A stretch of DNA of 64,000 nucleotides. Origin: Hemibagrus wyckioides. Taxonomy: Eukaryota; Chordata; Actinopteri; Siluriformes; Bagridae. The position numbers and the translations under genes are program-made. Shown here piece by piece: positions 1 to 42,305 of the stretch (the stretch's first letter is position 1; each line of letters opens with the position of its first letter). Location of the stretch: contig NC_080726.1 in assembly GCF_019097595.1 (NCBI RefSeq), forward strand, positions 15,413,705 through 15,477,704, written 5' to 3'. Below the pieces are notes generated by a model, which did not search any database, was not told where the DNA came from, and saw nothing but the letters and a program-made list of their open reading frames with translations.

Positions 1-2057
1 CCCACCACTTGTTGCAGGGCTTGTGGTTGTGGTCACACACTCTTGAATCATCAATCACAAATTGGTCAGAAGGTGTTGATTTCTCTGACAATAATGGCAG
101 CCAGTTTATATTAAAGTGCTTTCTATCAGGAACCTTTTTATGTTTATTGACACAAAGAGTGCTGTGTTGCAGGCAGAGGTAAAGCTGTTTCCTTAGGTGT
201 TTGACTGCCCTGCATTTTCTTTCTTATTGCCTCAAGAAAAAAAAGAGAAAAAGCTAGTGAGGTAGGTGTTTATCTGTTAAATCATAGGTTATAACAGAAG
301 CATGTTCCACAGCATTAACCTTAAATATATATTGATAAAAATGATTACATTCTTTAATCAGTAAAAAATATGCAGTTGTTGGCAAATTGCTACGGTAGTT
401 GTGTAGTAACATCTGTTTACTACACATCACCATTACACCAACTCGAAACTGATCAATTTTCTATAATTGCACACCCTGTATCAGCCTGTAACAGCTATAA
501 TCAATCCTTCTGTAATTTAAACTCAACCAATTCTCGCTTTCAGCTTGGTGTTAGGAGGAGAGGCGAGAAAAACAGCACTTCCTGGAGTGTCTTTACACAG
601 AAGATAAAGTGCACAGCCTCTTTTCTCAGAGGATATAAGCACATTTTTACCAACATGTCATTTTGGACAGTTTTTATATTGCTTGGGTTTCAACAGGTAA
701 TTTTATAGTAGGTATAAGACAATGTTGTCTTTGCATGGGACAGATTCACACAGGAGTACAATCCCAGAGATAGAGCAGTAACATTTACATTACTACCCAC
801 TAAATTGTAAAACTAATCCAGTCCAAATGAGACAGAAATAAGGTTATCTTCTACATTTCCTTACGCTTCATAATTTTACTTGCATTTAATTTGAAATGTG
901 TCATGTTGGATCATCATCTAGTTAATCATAATAGTGATAACTATGTGTTTCTTCTAATATGACAGAAATGAACAGAATAATTCTGTAGTTAATTAATGTT
1001 AATAATTCCAAATATACCTTAAAACTCCTGTTGGAAATTCTTCCATATTAACTAACTAAATAATTTTGTTAATGAAGAGTATTAACATTTATAGATATAA
1101 AAAGTCAAAATGCAAAAATGATCTCAGAAATCCTAGGAGCTCACCTTGATAATACGCCTCCTAATGCACTGTAGTGTCTCTCAGCCTGTGTTCTGTACCA
1201 TGGCTCTGGGCAGTCTCCCACGTAGCACAATTCTCAGTGACTGAGGTTAATGTGAGGTGGCATGAAAGGCTGTCTTGAGTTGAGAGAGATTTCCCACTCA
1301 TCATTGTCCTCTCAGACGAAACCCATCACACTCAATCAGCCTCAATGAGATCTCCTGAGCTGAAGCGGCATTAGTGAATCCCCTCACGCTCCATAATTGA
1401 TAGCTCACCCAAATGAGGATGTATATTTAATCAGGTCATGTAATATACAGGAGTCTTAATAGACCATTCATCTCTGTTAGTGGGATGGCACGCTATACCT
1501 CCTCAGAGAAGATGCCCATAGATATAAACCTGTCATCATAGCACATCCTGTCCTCTGACACACACACACACACACACATACACAAATCAGAAACTGACTC
1601 GGAATCGGGAAAAGTGCCTGCTTATCAGAGGCCTTCAAATTTTTTGGAGCATGAACATGTCCAAGTCACCAGAAACCAAGACATTTAACAGGGGAATGGT
1701 TCCACTTGCTGCAGACATCTTGTCAGAATGAGCCAGCAGTGATGACTTCTGCTTATCAGAAATCCAGCAGGGCCAAATCTACAGATAGCAAGTGGACAGT
1801 GCACTTCAGTGAGCCTGCACAGCATAATGGCAAACATGCAGTGTGCAGCATTAGGGCTTGCAAAGGATTACATTTTACTTTTCTTTTATAGAAATGAAAT
1901 GTAATGAAATTCTGATGAAACAGATTAGTTATTTTAATAACAACTAATGTAGTGTAAGACAACTAAATATCCTGTGATTTAAAGAAAAAAATTAAGCCGA
2001 AAATATGCGCGGTATTTATTTCAACTATACAGAGTTAAGTATGTATAATGAGAAGTT

Positions 2058-2282
2058 AAGTTAAGCCTTTATTTGACACATATCCATTATAGCACAGTGA
2101 AATTTTTTCTTTGCATATCCCATCCTTGGAGGGTTGGGGTCAGAGCGCAGACTCAGCCATGATGCAGCTCTTATGGAGTAGGGGGGTTGAGGGGCCTTGC
2201 TCAGGGGCCCAATGGTTGCATCTTGGGGCAGTTTAAACCCAAATCTTTCAAGCAACAACCCAGAGCCTTAATCACTTGAGCT
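2058..2282. repeat. Interspersed repeat fragment (fish SINE/LINE-tail type)
   Basis: The block contains the pieces GTCAGAGCGCAG, AGCCATGATGCAGC, GGGGCCTTGCTCAGGGGCC, then CCCAGAGCCTTAA and TGAGCTACCACCAC. This order of motifs is one I recall from highly repeated fish sequences. A related fragment lies at about 45770-45930. The family name is not assigned. No coding capacity. Confidence 0.5.
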
Positions 2283-4554
2283 ACCACCACACCAAAATTA
2301 ATACCAAAAATGCAGACATTGATATTCAGACGTCAGACATAACTATGGACTTAGACACTACAGAGGGTTTGAATGAGGTGGCAGAATTTGCCAATACTAA
2401 TACATTATCGTATGATTGTGTCCTTGAATGTAAGTTGATTATTCTGTATCAGCTCAACTGAGCAACAGAATTCCAGTCCAGCATGTCTGACAGTTTGTTG
2501 TCTCACAATATGTCATGGTTAAATATAAATGTAATCTGTAAATACACAGAAAAACTGGGAAATGACATTTCTGTGCAACAGTAAACACACAAGCATTAAA
2601 TCAATTAATTCATTCCTGTAATGTCTTGTGTGTTTTTTTTTTTCCATCTTGCACAGAGGTGACTGGAGAAGACATTTTCATCTTAAGAGCATCTTAATAA
2701 GAGGCAGCACTTATCACAATGACCAAACTTTATATAGATAAAATTAAGCACTATAATTACTTTGATATTTGAGCTTTATCAGATAATCTTTCAGACCATG
2801 GGCATGTCTTTCTGAAATTCATTTATCTAAACAACTGGCATAATTTCATTAATTGCTCACTCAAAATAGTGAATTTTCACTTAAAATGAATAATATTCTA
2901 AAATCTTGTCATTCACTCATTAGTAATTAGTCTATCTCAGGAATAGTGGAAATAAGACAGACCATCACTGGGCACCATGAACACACATATCTGCCCTCTC
3001 AGTCGTACCTAGGGGCAAATGGGTATAAAAAACCTATTGATATATTTTTAGTTAGTTAGGAAGAAACCTGGGAACCTGGAGGGAGTTTGGACAGACCATA
3101 GCTTGAACAATGGGCTATGGAACCTGTGGAACAGGAGCTGTGAGGCAGCAATGCTTCCTGCTGTCACTTCACAATCCAGTCCTGAGCTTGGGCTACTATC
3201 AGTCTTGCCTGATTATTGTCTGGTTACTGACCTCCTCATCCTGTGTACTTCTAATGAATTCTTCGTCCATGAACACACATCTGCCCTGAATGGGTCTGAT
3301 AACATACAATCATCTGCATATAAAATAGCATCCAATATCATGGGTGGATATAGCAAGAAATTGCCATTTCACACAGTAATGTGTATGGTTGTGTACGTGA
3401 CAAATATTATTTTAATTTGAATACCTCAAGTGTCCTGATCAGCCTTACTTACTCTGTTGTACATCATACAACACTACCATTCAGAATTGACTTAGAATTC
3501 ACCTCGATTTCCCAGCAGACCGGGAACTTTCTGTACTCTCCAGGCAATTTCTGTGTTTACGCTCGAAATGCATAGTGTCAGAAGCTGTAGAAAATTTATT
3601 TGTTGTTTTGGGCTGAGACTTGTCAAGCCCAAGAGGTAGTCAAGCTCCTAACTTGTATGTACTATGTGTTGAATATTGCTGTTAAGTCTATATTATACAC
3701 GTGGAAACACAGCCATCTCCCTGCAGGCCATTAGCTATAACCCACAATTGGCCATGATCACATGTTCTTTCTATCCTGCATATAGCCTCTGCTTCAGAGA
3801 ATCTAATGTGGGACATTAGCATTGCATCTGTTGCAGTCCAACTGGTTGCCAGCTAATCTCTGCACCACAACAATTGGTCTTTATGGTCAATAAAGCTGCA
3901 AGGCCACCCTCTTGCGAGGCATCGTGTATGATTTAAGACGGAGCTCGTAAAGTCAGCCTCCAGTGGCCCCTCGGTATTAGTCTAATTGAAACGGAAGCAG
4001 CAAGATGATAATGCTATAACAACGCAGCCCCGCTGTGCTGATACGCCAGTAATAAAGCAGAAATTGGATGGATGGCTGGGGTGGTGCTAGAATGCCTCAT
4101 TGACTCTGCAAGAAGAGCACTCCCCCTCTCGGCACTTCGATTAGTTAGCCAGCAGGAGAACAGCCCCCTCACCACATGCCCCAGCAGTGCTAGCGAGGCT
4201 CTTTAAGAGCATATGAGAGAAAGAGACTATATAAGAAGGCTGTGTATTTTCTCAAATTATTCTCAAATAGTCGGTTTGAAATATGATGAGCCTATCTTTG
4301 GGATATGAATTGTTTTCTACACAACATCCACATGGTGTTTTGCTTGTTTTTTGTTCTTGGTCTCTGGTATTCAGTGTTAGACTTTTTCTTAGATGTTGAA
4401 GAACACCACCCCTCCAGAGCCTTCTGTAACAGCTCGGTAGAGGAAAAGAATTGCAGTGATTTATCAAACCAAGACTTTCTTAGGAGGCTCATCAGTCTTC
4501 AACAAGACTTGAGTCAACAATAACATTCAGTAGTATTTGACAGGGACATTTTTG

Positions 4555-4905
4555 AGGAACGCTAGAGGGATGGGGATCCGGACTCTTCCCCACCCCACCA
4601 ACACAAGGAATTTCCAACCTCAGCAAAATCACAGCAAAATCTATCACTACCAACAAAAAAGGGTTAAAGCCCCACCTCTTCTGGGAACATTTAACTAACC
4701 CCTAACTTGTCTCCACTATTTAAAAAAAAGACAAGAAAAATTCACTTACACCTCTACCCTGTGCACTTTGCCCCTGTATCACTCAATTAAAAATCCTGTA
4801 TGATAGCATGACTTGTATTGTCCTCTGCTTACTTTGACTGTACTTTTTGTTTGTAAGTTGCTTTGGATACAAGCATCTGCTAAATGAATAAATTAAGTAA
4901 ACAGA
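4555..4905. repeat. Interspersed repeat fragment (non-LTR 3' tail type)
   Basis: The 3' end reads GTAAGTTGCTTTGGATACA followed by AGCATCTGCTAAATGAATAAA. This is a degenerate form of the ...CTCTGGATAAGGGCGTCTGC... tail found at the ends of many fish retroposons. The upstream part, with CCCCACCTCTTCTGGGAACA, fits the same kind of element. It is an old, decayed copy with no open frame. Confidence 0.45.
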
Positions 4906-6296
4906 AAAGAATGAATGAATTAATATTCTGAACCTTACATCACAAGGTTACATGCTGTACTCGTGCTTTGTAAAGTTTTATGCACATAGCTGTAAGTACT
5001 TTTTATACTTATACATGATGTAGGATTTATTCAGACCTTTGGCTTCATAAGGTGTTATGTGTTATAGCATATAAATACATGTGTTCGATATTCTTATAGA
5101 GCAATCTCAAGCATACAATGAATAGCAAACGGAGACAGGGCACATTTGTGAGATAGAGTATGTCACTGCAGCTTTCCTTGTAAGATACATTTCCTCTATG
5201 AGAAGATAACATTGCTACAGAGCTGGCACTGTAACACCACTCAACACTTTTACCTCTTACTCACCATCCTGAAATGTAATTAAAGTGTGGTGTTGGGTGC
5301 ACTGACAGATGGAGGCAAGTCTGCGATCATCCCTGAGGACTGACTGCAATACACAGTGTAAAAGTCACTGCATCTGTATCTCTTCCTACTTAATGTATAA
5401 GAAGCTACAGCTGGAGACCAGGAAAATGGTTGATAATGACAGAGCCAGGTCAAAGGTCGGATTTATTGACCTATTTTAGCCTCTAAATATCTTCCAGCCC
5501 AAGGCTTAGGTGAATCTCACAACAGCAAAATCGATAGCCGATCTCCGCTGCAAATTTTCCCAGCTAACAATAAAGCCAGTAGCAATAAATTATGTTCAGA
5601 GTAGAAATTTCTAGAAAGATCCATGTAAAAAGAAAGGAGGCAGACAATTCAAGTATGTGAATCAGTTGTTAGTTAAATGGTCACTGCCAGAGTAGCCTGA
5701 ATTCAGTGTCCACTGGGATGTGGGCTGAGACGGAGAAAAAAAAAAGAAAAAGTTGGGCGCTTACTCATAAAAGCTCCCTCTGTGAGCCTAAGAATAACTA
5801 ATAATTTTGACCTGCTTTCATATGTAGCTCCAGTCAGAGCTACTGCTGCCATTTAAGTCTTTCATTTTAGTGTGCTAGTGTACCTGGAGACTTTTTAATG
5901 GAGAGAGAGGGGGGGGCATTCTAAGCTGTAAGTGAGTGAGGAGCGAGTTAGACAAACTTCCCAACTTTGCATGTAAAAACTTCATGAAATATATTTCCCT
6001 AGTATCTTTTGTAAAATCTAAAATGGCCATAACCACACTAGAAAACACTCATCTCTGTTCAATTTTCCATTAGCATCATTGCAGAGAGTTTTAGGTGTGT
6101 GTACTGTGACCTATGTGTTCAGTGTGAATGTGTTCACTATTTTTATTGCTCCATTTATTCCATTATGGACAGTGCATGTCTAATCCATCATCGTCGGAGC
6201 CTAATGGGTTGCCTGCTTGCATCCCAGCATGTCTAGTCTGTGAAGAGACATATTGCTTAACATTTGGGTGTATTTATCTTCCTGGGTACACTTGTT

Positions 6297-6298
<2 letters not shown>

Positions 6299-6357
<59 letters not shown>
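6299..6357. repeat. (GA)n microsatellite
   Basis: An almost perfect GA dinucleotide run of roughly 57 bp, about 500 bp upstream of the sushi1 exon of sez6. It is translated as Arg-Glu repeats in one frame, which is an artefact. Confidence 0.95.
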
Positions 6358-6360
<3 letters not shown>

Positions 6361-6788
6361 GATCATTTTGCTAGGCTGGAGGACAGAGAAATAGGATGCA
6401 CAAAAGAGATGAGTGTCTGACTGGGAAACAAAGAGCAAGGTCGAGTGTGGTGGACAATTCAGCTATTGAGTTTTGACTTTCAGCCTACATCATAGTTCAT
6501 ATTCTAAAACCTTGGAATTATAAAGTCCCATAAAGCATTTCTGCTAGAAATGAGTCCATCTTGTAGATATGTGTGATATGTTATTTACATGCCACTCAAT
6601 ATACTGACTTATTTCACAACAATGTATTGCAGAAAAGTACCAAAGAAATATGAAATTATTTCAAACAGCATTCTGTGTTTTTTCTTTGACTTCATGGTTC
6701 TGTATACTTAAATTAGACTTCCAGGGTCAATTTTCATTTTGGAAAGATTTTTGACTTAGCAAGACCATAACAAGATTTTAATGATTGA

Positions 6789-37569
<30,781 letters not shown>

Positions 37570-38515
37570 ACATACTGCTTATGTCCACACTGAGGACCTT
37601 AAGCCTTTCTTTGCCTTGTGGAGGTTCCCCAGCACCTTTCGCCTGCTTTCTGACCTCCTCTTATCCTCATCTCGCCCTTCTCGTCCCCACCTTTCCTCTT
37701 CTGGTCAGGTGTAAATATCCTGTTTGTCAAAGAATTTCCACATGTACTGCAGAGAGTGTGGAGAATATGATCTTATTTTTGTAGAGATTCAATATCAGTG
37801 GTCTAGCAGCAGTGCTTTTACAGGTTTTATCCAGTTGTGGAGCAAAGAGCTGGAGATAAATCTACCAAAATGAAAGACTAGCTGCATCCCAAAGTCTAGG
37901 CTGCAGCTTAGGCAGGTTTCTTTCAATGATTTAGTCACATGAAATGAGAAGAAAAGGCACAAACATAGGCCACATGGGTACAGCATGGGAGATACTCCAC
38001 ACGTACAGTCGTGGAACGAAACACTTTGCATTTAAATGTGCTGAACTACGTCTGTTTTACTTTAGCTGACCATTCCATTCTATTCTATTAATATTAAACC
38101 ATGATATAAGGACAGAACAATTACCCATCTTCTCATTTTTTTTAAAAATAAAAACACTTAGATAAATTAGATATTAAATTAGATATTACATACTTGTGTC
38201 TTTTTGGCATTTTTCTCAAATTTCAGACTGCCACAAAGACTGCTGCATACACAAGTTGCATTTCTGTATAGATTGCAGCCTAGACTTCGACATGCACCTA
38301 CTGTCATCAATCAGTTGATGTCTCTCTATAATGAGTTTTTAATTTATTTGTTACTATGATTCATTTAAGTGTACTAGTCGTCTTCATAATCGCAGAGAGT
38401 TTCGCAGTTTTCCATTTATGAATGTGACAATAGATCAGTCAATCTGATTATGGTACACAAATGTTATTTTGGGGGAAAAAAATAAACGATCACATTGATT
38501 ATTGTATGTCTGTCT

Positions 38516-38516
<1 letters not shown>

Positions 38517-38548
<32 letters not shown>

Positions 38549-38565
38549 TACACACACACACATAC
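38517..38565. repeat. (AC)n microsatellite
   Basis: Interrupted AC run in the probable 3' UTR or downstream flank of sez6. Confidence 0.9.
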
Positions 38566-39355
38566 TTTTGTCAAATAAATTTGTGCATGTTTTATATATC
38601 GGTGTCCTCTTGTGTTTCTAATGCATTTGAAAGTCACTGAGAGGACAAGTTTGTTGCCTTTGAATACATTCTTAGTTCACTAAATACCATCATCAATTCT
38701 GATTTGGATTTTTTCAGGTGGTAAAATGACACCAAATATTAATCACCAATAAACAAATTACATAAGATATTCAAAAACATTCATGCATGGAGTAACAAGG
38801 AGCTGTCCTTCATATAATTATCCTCATTTTCATGGTATCTGCTTCAGTTGACAGTATCACAATTTATCACATTTTAACTTTCACAATGATTTGCTCTATT
38901 CTTCAAAAAATAATAATTGTTCACCTAAAAGGTATTTTAACCAACACTGTTTCCACCATAGTGTATATACTATAATAGATGCAGAATGTATTTTATGTAC
39001 AAGTGGCACAATGCCATCTGATACTTTACCTCTTCTGAGACTTTGACTATTAGCCAACATGGATCCCAGGAATCTTTATGAAAGGTGATTTTTACATTTT
39101 TCTATAAAGGATTTCACTTAAGCTTGCCATCTAAAATAACTATACTAAAGATGCTCAAACTCATTACCTTACAAATACATAGCCATCAGCATGACCTACA
39201 CAAAACAGCAGCTTTTTCTTTTCTAATAAGCCCTTTTAAATAAACAAAACAGACATAGTGTACATGTCAAATGTACAAATGTGCAAAATTAGATCATTAT
39301 AACTGCAATTCCAATGTAATACTTCTTCATGCCAAATATTAATATTATTACTGAG

Positions 39356-39600
39356 TTCTTCTTTCAGATGCTCCCTGTTTGGGGTCGCCACAGTGGATCA
39401 TTTGGTTCACATGTTTCGATTTTGGCACAGGTTTTATGCCAGATGCCCTTCTTGACGCAACCCTCCCATTTTATCCAGGCTTGGGACCGACACTGAGAGT
39501 TAACTCTTGGCTAACATTTTCTGAGTTAGCTTTCTAATGAGAATGCTGGATCTTGCTGCTGGACGGACGGACGGACGGATGGATATGTTTTGAAACAAAA
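39356..39600. repeat. Interspersed repeat (fish type, GGGGTCGCCACAG)
   Basis: Contains GGGGTCGCCACAGTGGATCA, TTTGGCACAGGTTTTATGCC, GATGCCCTTCTTGACGCAAC, CCTCCCATTTTATCCAGGCT and GGGACCGACACTGAGAGT, then a (GGAC)n run. This order is a widespread fish repeat that I recognise; the class is not assigned. Confidence 0.6.
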
Positions 39601-40812
39601 GGACAGGGAACTACAGTCCTGCAATGATTACAGGACCTTAATTCTGTGACAGAAGTACCATTATCTCGCACAAGTACCTTCAGCATGAGAATAGGTGAAG
39701 CACATGTGCAGGTTCACAAAACCTGATCTGCATTCTGCATATAATTTTATTCAGAAAAGCTGAGGAGCAGAAAACAAGCTTACTATATCAATGCCTTCTG
39801 TTTTAAAACGCTTTGCAATGTTGGCTATATTCAGAAAGATATAAGCCTACATCTCTGCCAAGTCTTGGAGCTTGCATTTGGTTTATTTATAAAAACTGAG
39901 TTGTTGATCAGAAAGTCAGGGTTCAAGCCCCAGCACCACCAAGCTGCCAATGTTCTTAACTCTCTCTGCTCCAGGGCTCCTGCATCATGGCTGACATCCT
40001 AAACTGGGATATGTAAAGAAAAAATGCACTGTGTTCTAATGTATATGTCACAAATAAATCCTGCATCTCATACTGGTGGGGCAACGCTTTCAGCTTATAC
40101 ATACTCATATATAACTACTGTATTAGTCATTTGCCTGCGGTATAAACCCAGCTGAAGTTTAAAAATATCTACAGTACATGTAATAAAAAACAAATAACTT
40201 TGTGTGGGTTGGGTTTACATCATCTCCTATGTCTTTATTGGGTGAGTAGAAGGAAAAGAATACAATAAAACAAATATTATGATACTACAGGCTGATTATA
40301 CTGGCTATTTTAATTACAACTTACATTACTTCCTCATATTATATAGAAATATTTTTAATGCCGAATATAATCATTCCAGACTCATGTATTATGACCAGAA
40401 CATAATGCAATAGGAAACAAAATAAACCTAAAAGAGACTTGCTTATGCTGACAACTATGCTGTTGCTGTCTGGATACTAGTGTTTTATAAAAGGGAAGGC
40501 AGTTTATTACATACACTGGAAACATAAAGGAATAGAGACGGCTAATCTGATTTCTAGAAAGCAGAGGAGAAAGATAGGAGACTACACTTTCAAAAAATGA
40601 ATAGTATATCAGTTATTATATTTGTGTTTGACAAATCTGTGAGATATGCTCTTCCCAGCATTTATGTACCCACTTGAATATATTTTAGAAATGCTTGATC
40701 TGCTGCAAACACTGGAACAACTACTGTACATATCAGTACATGATAAAATAACTTTCAAAAACTCCACAATTTAAATGAATTGAGATATTACAAATGTTTA
40801 TAAACTTTAATA

Positions 40813-41098
40813 GGAACACCTGCTCATTTATGCAGTTATTCAAGAGTCAATCATGTGGCAGCAGCATTATGCATGAAATCATGCAGATATGGGTCAAGAG
40901 CTTCAGTTAATGTTCAGATCAAACATCTGAGCTGCCAGGAAGTCTATAGTCAAACCGGCATCCATGCCACAATTACAAAGCCACAGAGATCACACTTTTA
41001 CTTCATTCTGATGTTTGATGTGGACATAACTTGAATCTCTCGACATGTATCTGCATCTGATGTGTTCCTAATAAAAGTGGACAATGAGTGTATATAAG
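40813..41098. mobile_element. Non-autonomous Tc1-like element (MITE), AATAGGAACACC type
   Basis: Left end TTAATAGGAACACCTGCTC, right end GTTCCTAATAAAAGTGGACA followed by ATGAGTGTATA. These are imperfect inverted termini. The inside reads CATGTGGCAGCAGCATTATG and CAAGAGCTTCAGTTAATGTT, sequence I recall from fish Tc1-like elements with a TACACTCA...AATAGG terminus. No transposase remains. Confidence 0.6.
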
Positions 41099-41245
41099 TT
41101 AGAACTTTATTAATCCTGAAGGAAATTCTTTTGCCAGACACTGCTTCAGATTACAAGAAAAATAAAGATAAATGAAAAATAAATGAAATAATCTATATAT
41201 ACTAAATGTATTTAAAGTACAAAAAGGGATATGGTATTCTATACC

Positions 41246-41766
41246 AATCAGGCATAACATTATGACTACCTGCCTAATATTGTGTTGGCCCCCCTTTTGC
41301 TGCCAAAACAGCCCTGATCTGTCCTGCACTGTGTATTCTGACATCTTTCTATAAGAACCAGCATTAACTTCTTCAGCAGTTTGAGCAACAGTAGCAAGTC
41401 TGATGGATCGGCTTACACGGGCCAGCGTTCGCTCCCCAAGTGATCCTTGATCGCCCATGACCCTGCCGCCGGTTCTCCACTGTTCCTTCCTTGGCCCACT
41501 TGTGATAGATACTGCCCACTGCAGACACACCACAAGAGCTGCAGTTTTGGAGATGCTCTGATCCAGTCGTCTAGCCATCACAATTTGGCCCTTCGTCAAA
41601 CTCGCTCAAATCCTTATTTTTCCTGCTTCTAACACATCAACTTTGAGGTCAAATTGTTCACTTGCTGCCTCTAATATAAACCGCCCACTAACAGGGGGTA
41701 TTCAGTGTTAATAATCATCAGTGTTATTCACGTCACCTCTCACTGCTCATAATGTTATGCCTGATC
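41246..41766 (-). mobile_element. Tc1-like element remnant with terminal inverted repeats
   Basis: Both ends share ATCAGGCATAACATTATGA as an inverted repeat. The minus strand retains part of a Tc1/mariner transposase N-terminal (HTH) region: [15 protein letters not shown] and ATVAQTAEEVNAGS are visible but broken by frameshifts and stops. At about 520 bp it is an internally deleted, dead copy. The same family appears truncated at 52032-52262. Confidence 0.8.
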
Positions 41767-41961
41767 TGTGTATTAAGGTACATTGTAATTATTGTGGAAT
41801 TTTCATACTATCAGTGTTAACAAATTTGATTATTATGAATAGTTAACACACAGCTGTACCTACTGTATGTCATAACTGGGAATATTTTACTCAGAAAAGT
41901 GACCAAGCTCACAACTGACCCCACTCATTTGTGAAACAACCATAAACTGGAGCTTATTCAA

Positions 41962-42030
41962 TTAAAAGAGAGAGAGAGAGACAGAGCGAGAGAGAGAGAG
42001 AGAGAGAGACAGAGCGAGAGAGAGAGATTT
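41962..42030. repeat. (GA)n tract upstream of dhrs13
   Basis: Interrupted GAGA run with GACAGAGC units, ending about 150 bp upstream of the dhrs13 start codon. It could lie in the promoter or 5' UTR. Confidence 0.9.
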
Positions 42031-42181
42031 TGTCTCTCTCTAAACTCTGAATAAAAGCTGTCGGTCTGGATGCCTGATCAAGCCACACATTTCAGTTGTC
42101 TATAGCAGCTCAACTCGTTGGTCCAGTTTTGTTGTGGTTTAAAGCTGACCTCAGACCGGAAGAGTGTGAATCATAGTAGTC

Positions 42182-42305
42182 ATGTCGGAGCTTTTGCTGC
42201 TGGTCGGAGTTCTCGCAGGCATTTTTATTTTACTTCGGAAATTTGTTTCAGGAAAGAGATGTAAGAGCAAGAAAGAGCTTCACGGCAAAACAGTCGTGAT
42301 TACCG
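42182..42305 (+). CDS. dhrs13: dhrs13 exon 1
   Basis: Starts at the only plausible ATG; no in-frame upstream ATG without a stop. It encodes the hydrophobic N-terminus and GKTVVIT, splitting the first Gly of the cofactor motif at ACCG|GTAAGT. Confidence 0.88.

Larger units (their letters stand above)
37570..42181. other. sez6 3' UTR and intergenic region to dhrs13
   Basis: After the sez6 stop there is probably a long 3' UTR, then an AC run (38517-38565), a fish interspersed repeat (39356-39600), two Tc1-like non-autonomous elements (about 40813-41098 and 41246-41766), and a GA-rich tract just before dhrs13. No other gene recognised. Confidence 0.65.

Noticed and set aside
370..708. 112-codon frame near the window start as a possible sez6 CUB1 exon
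   Set aside because: Lacks CUB motifs and shows no acceptor/donor pair in phase with sushi1.
41099..41599. 166-codon minus-strand frame as a possible gene
   Set aside because: It is a broken Tc1 transposase remnant running out of the element into flanking sequence.
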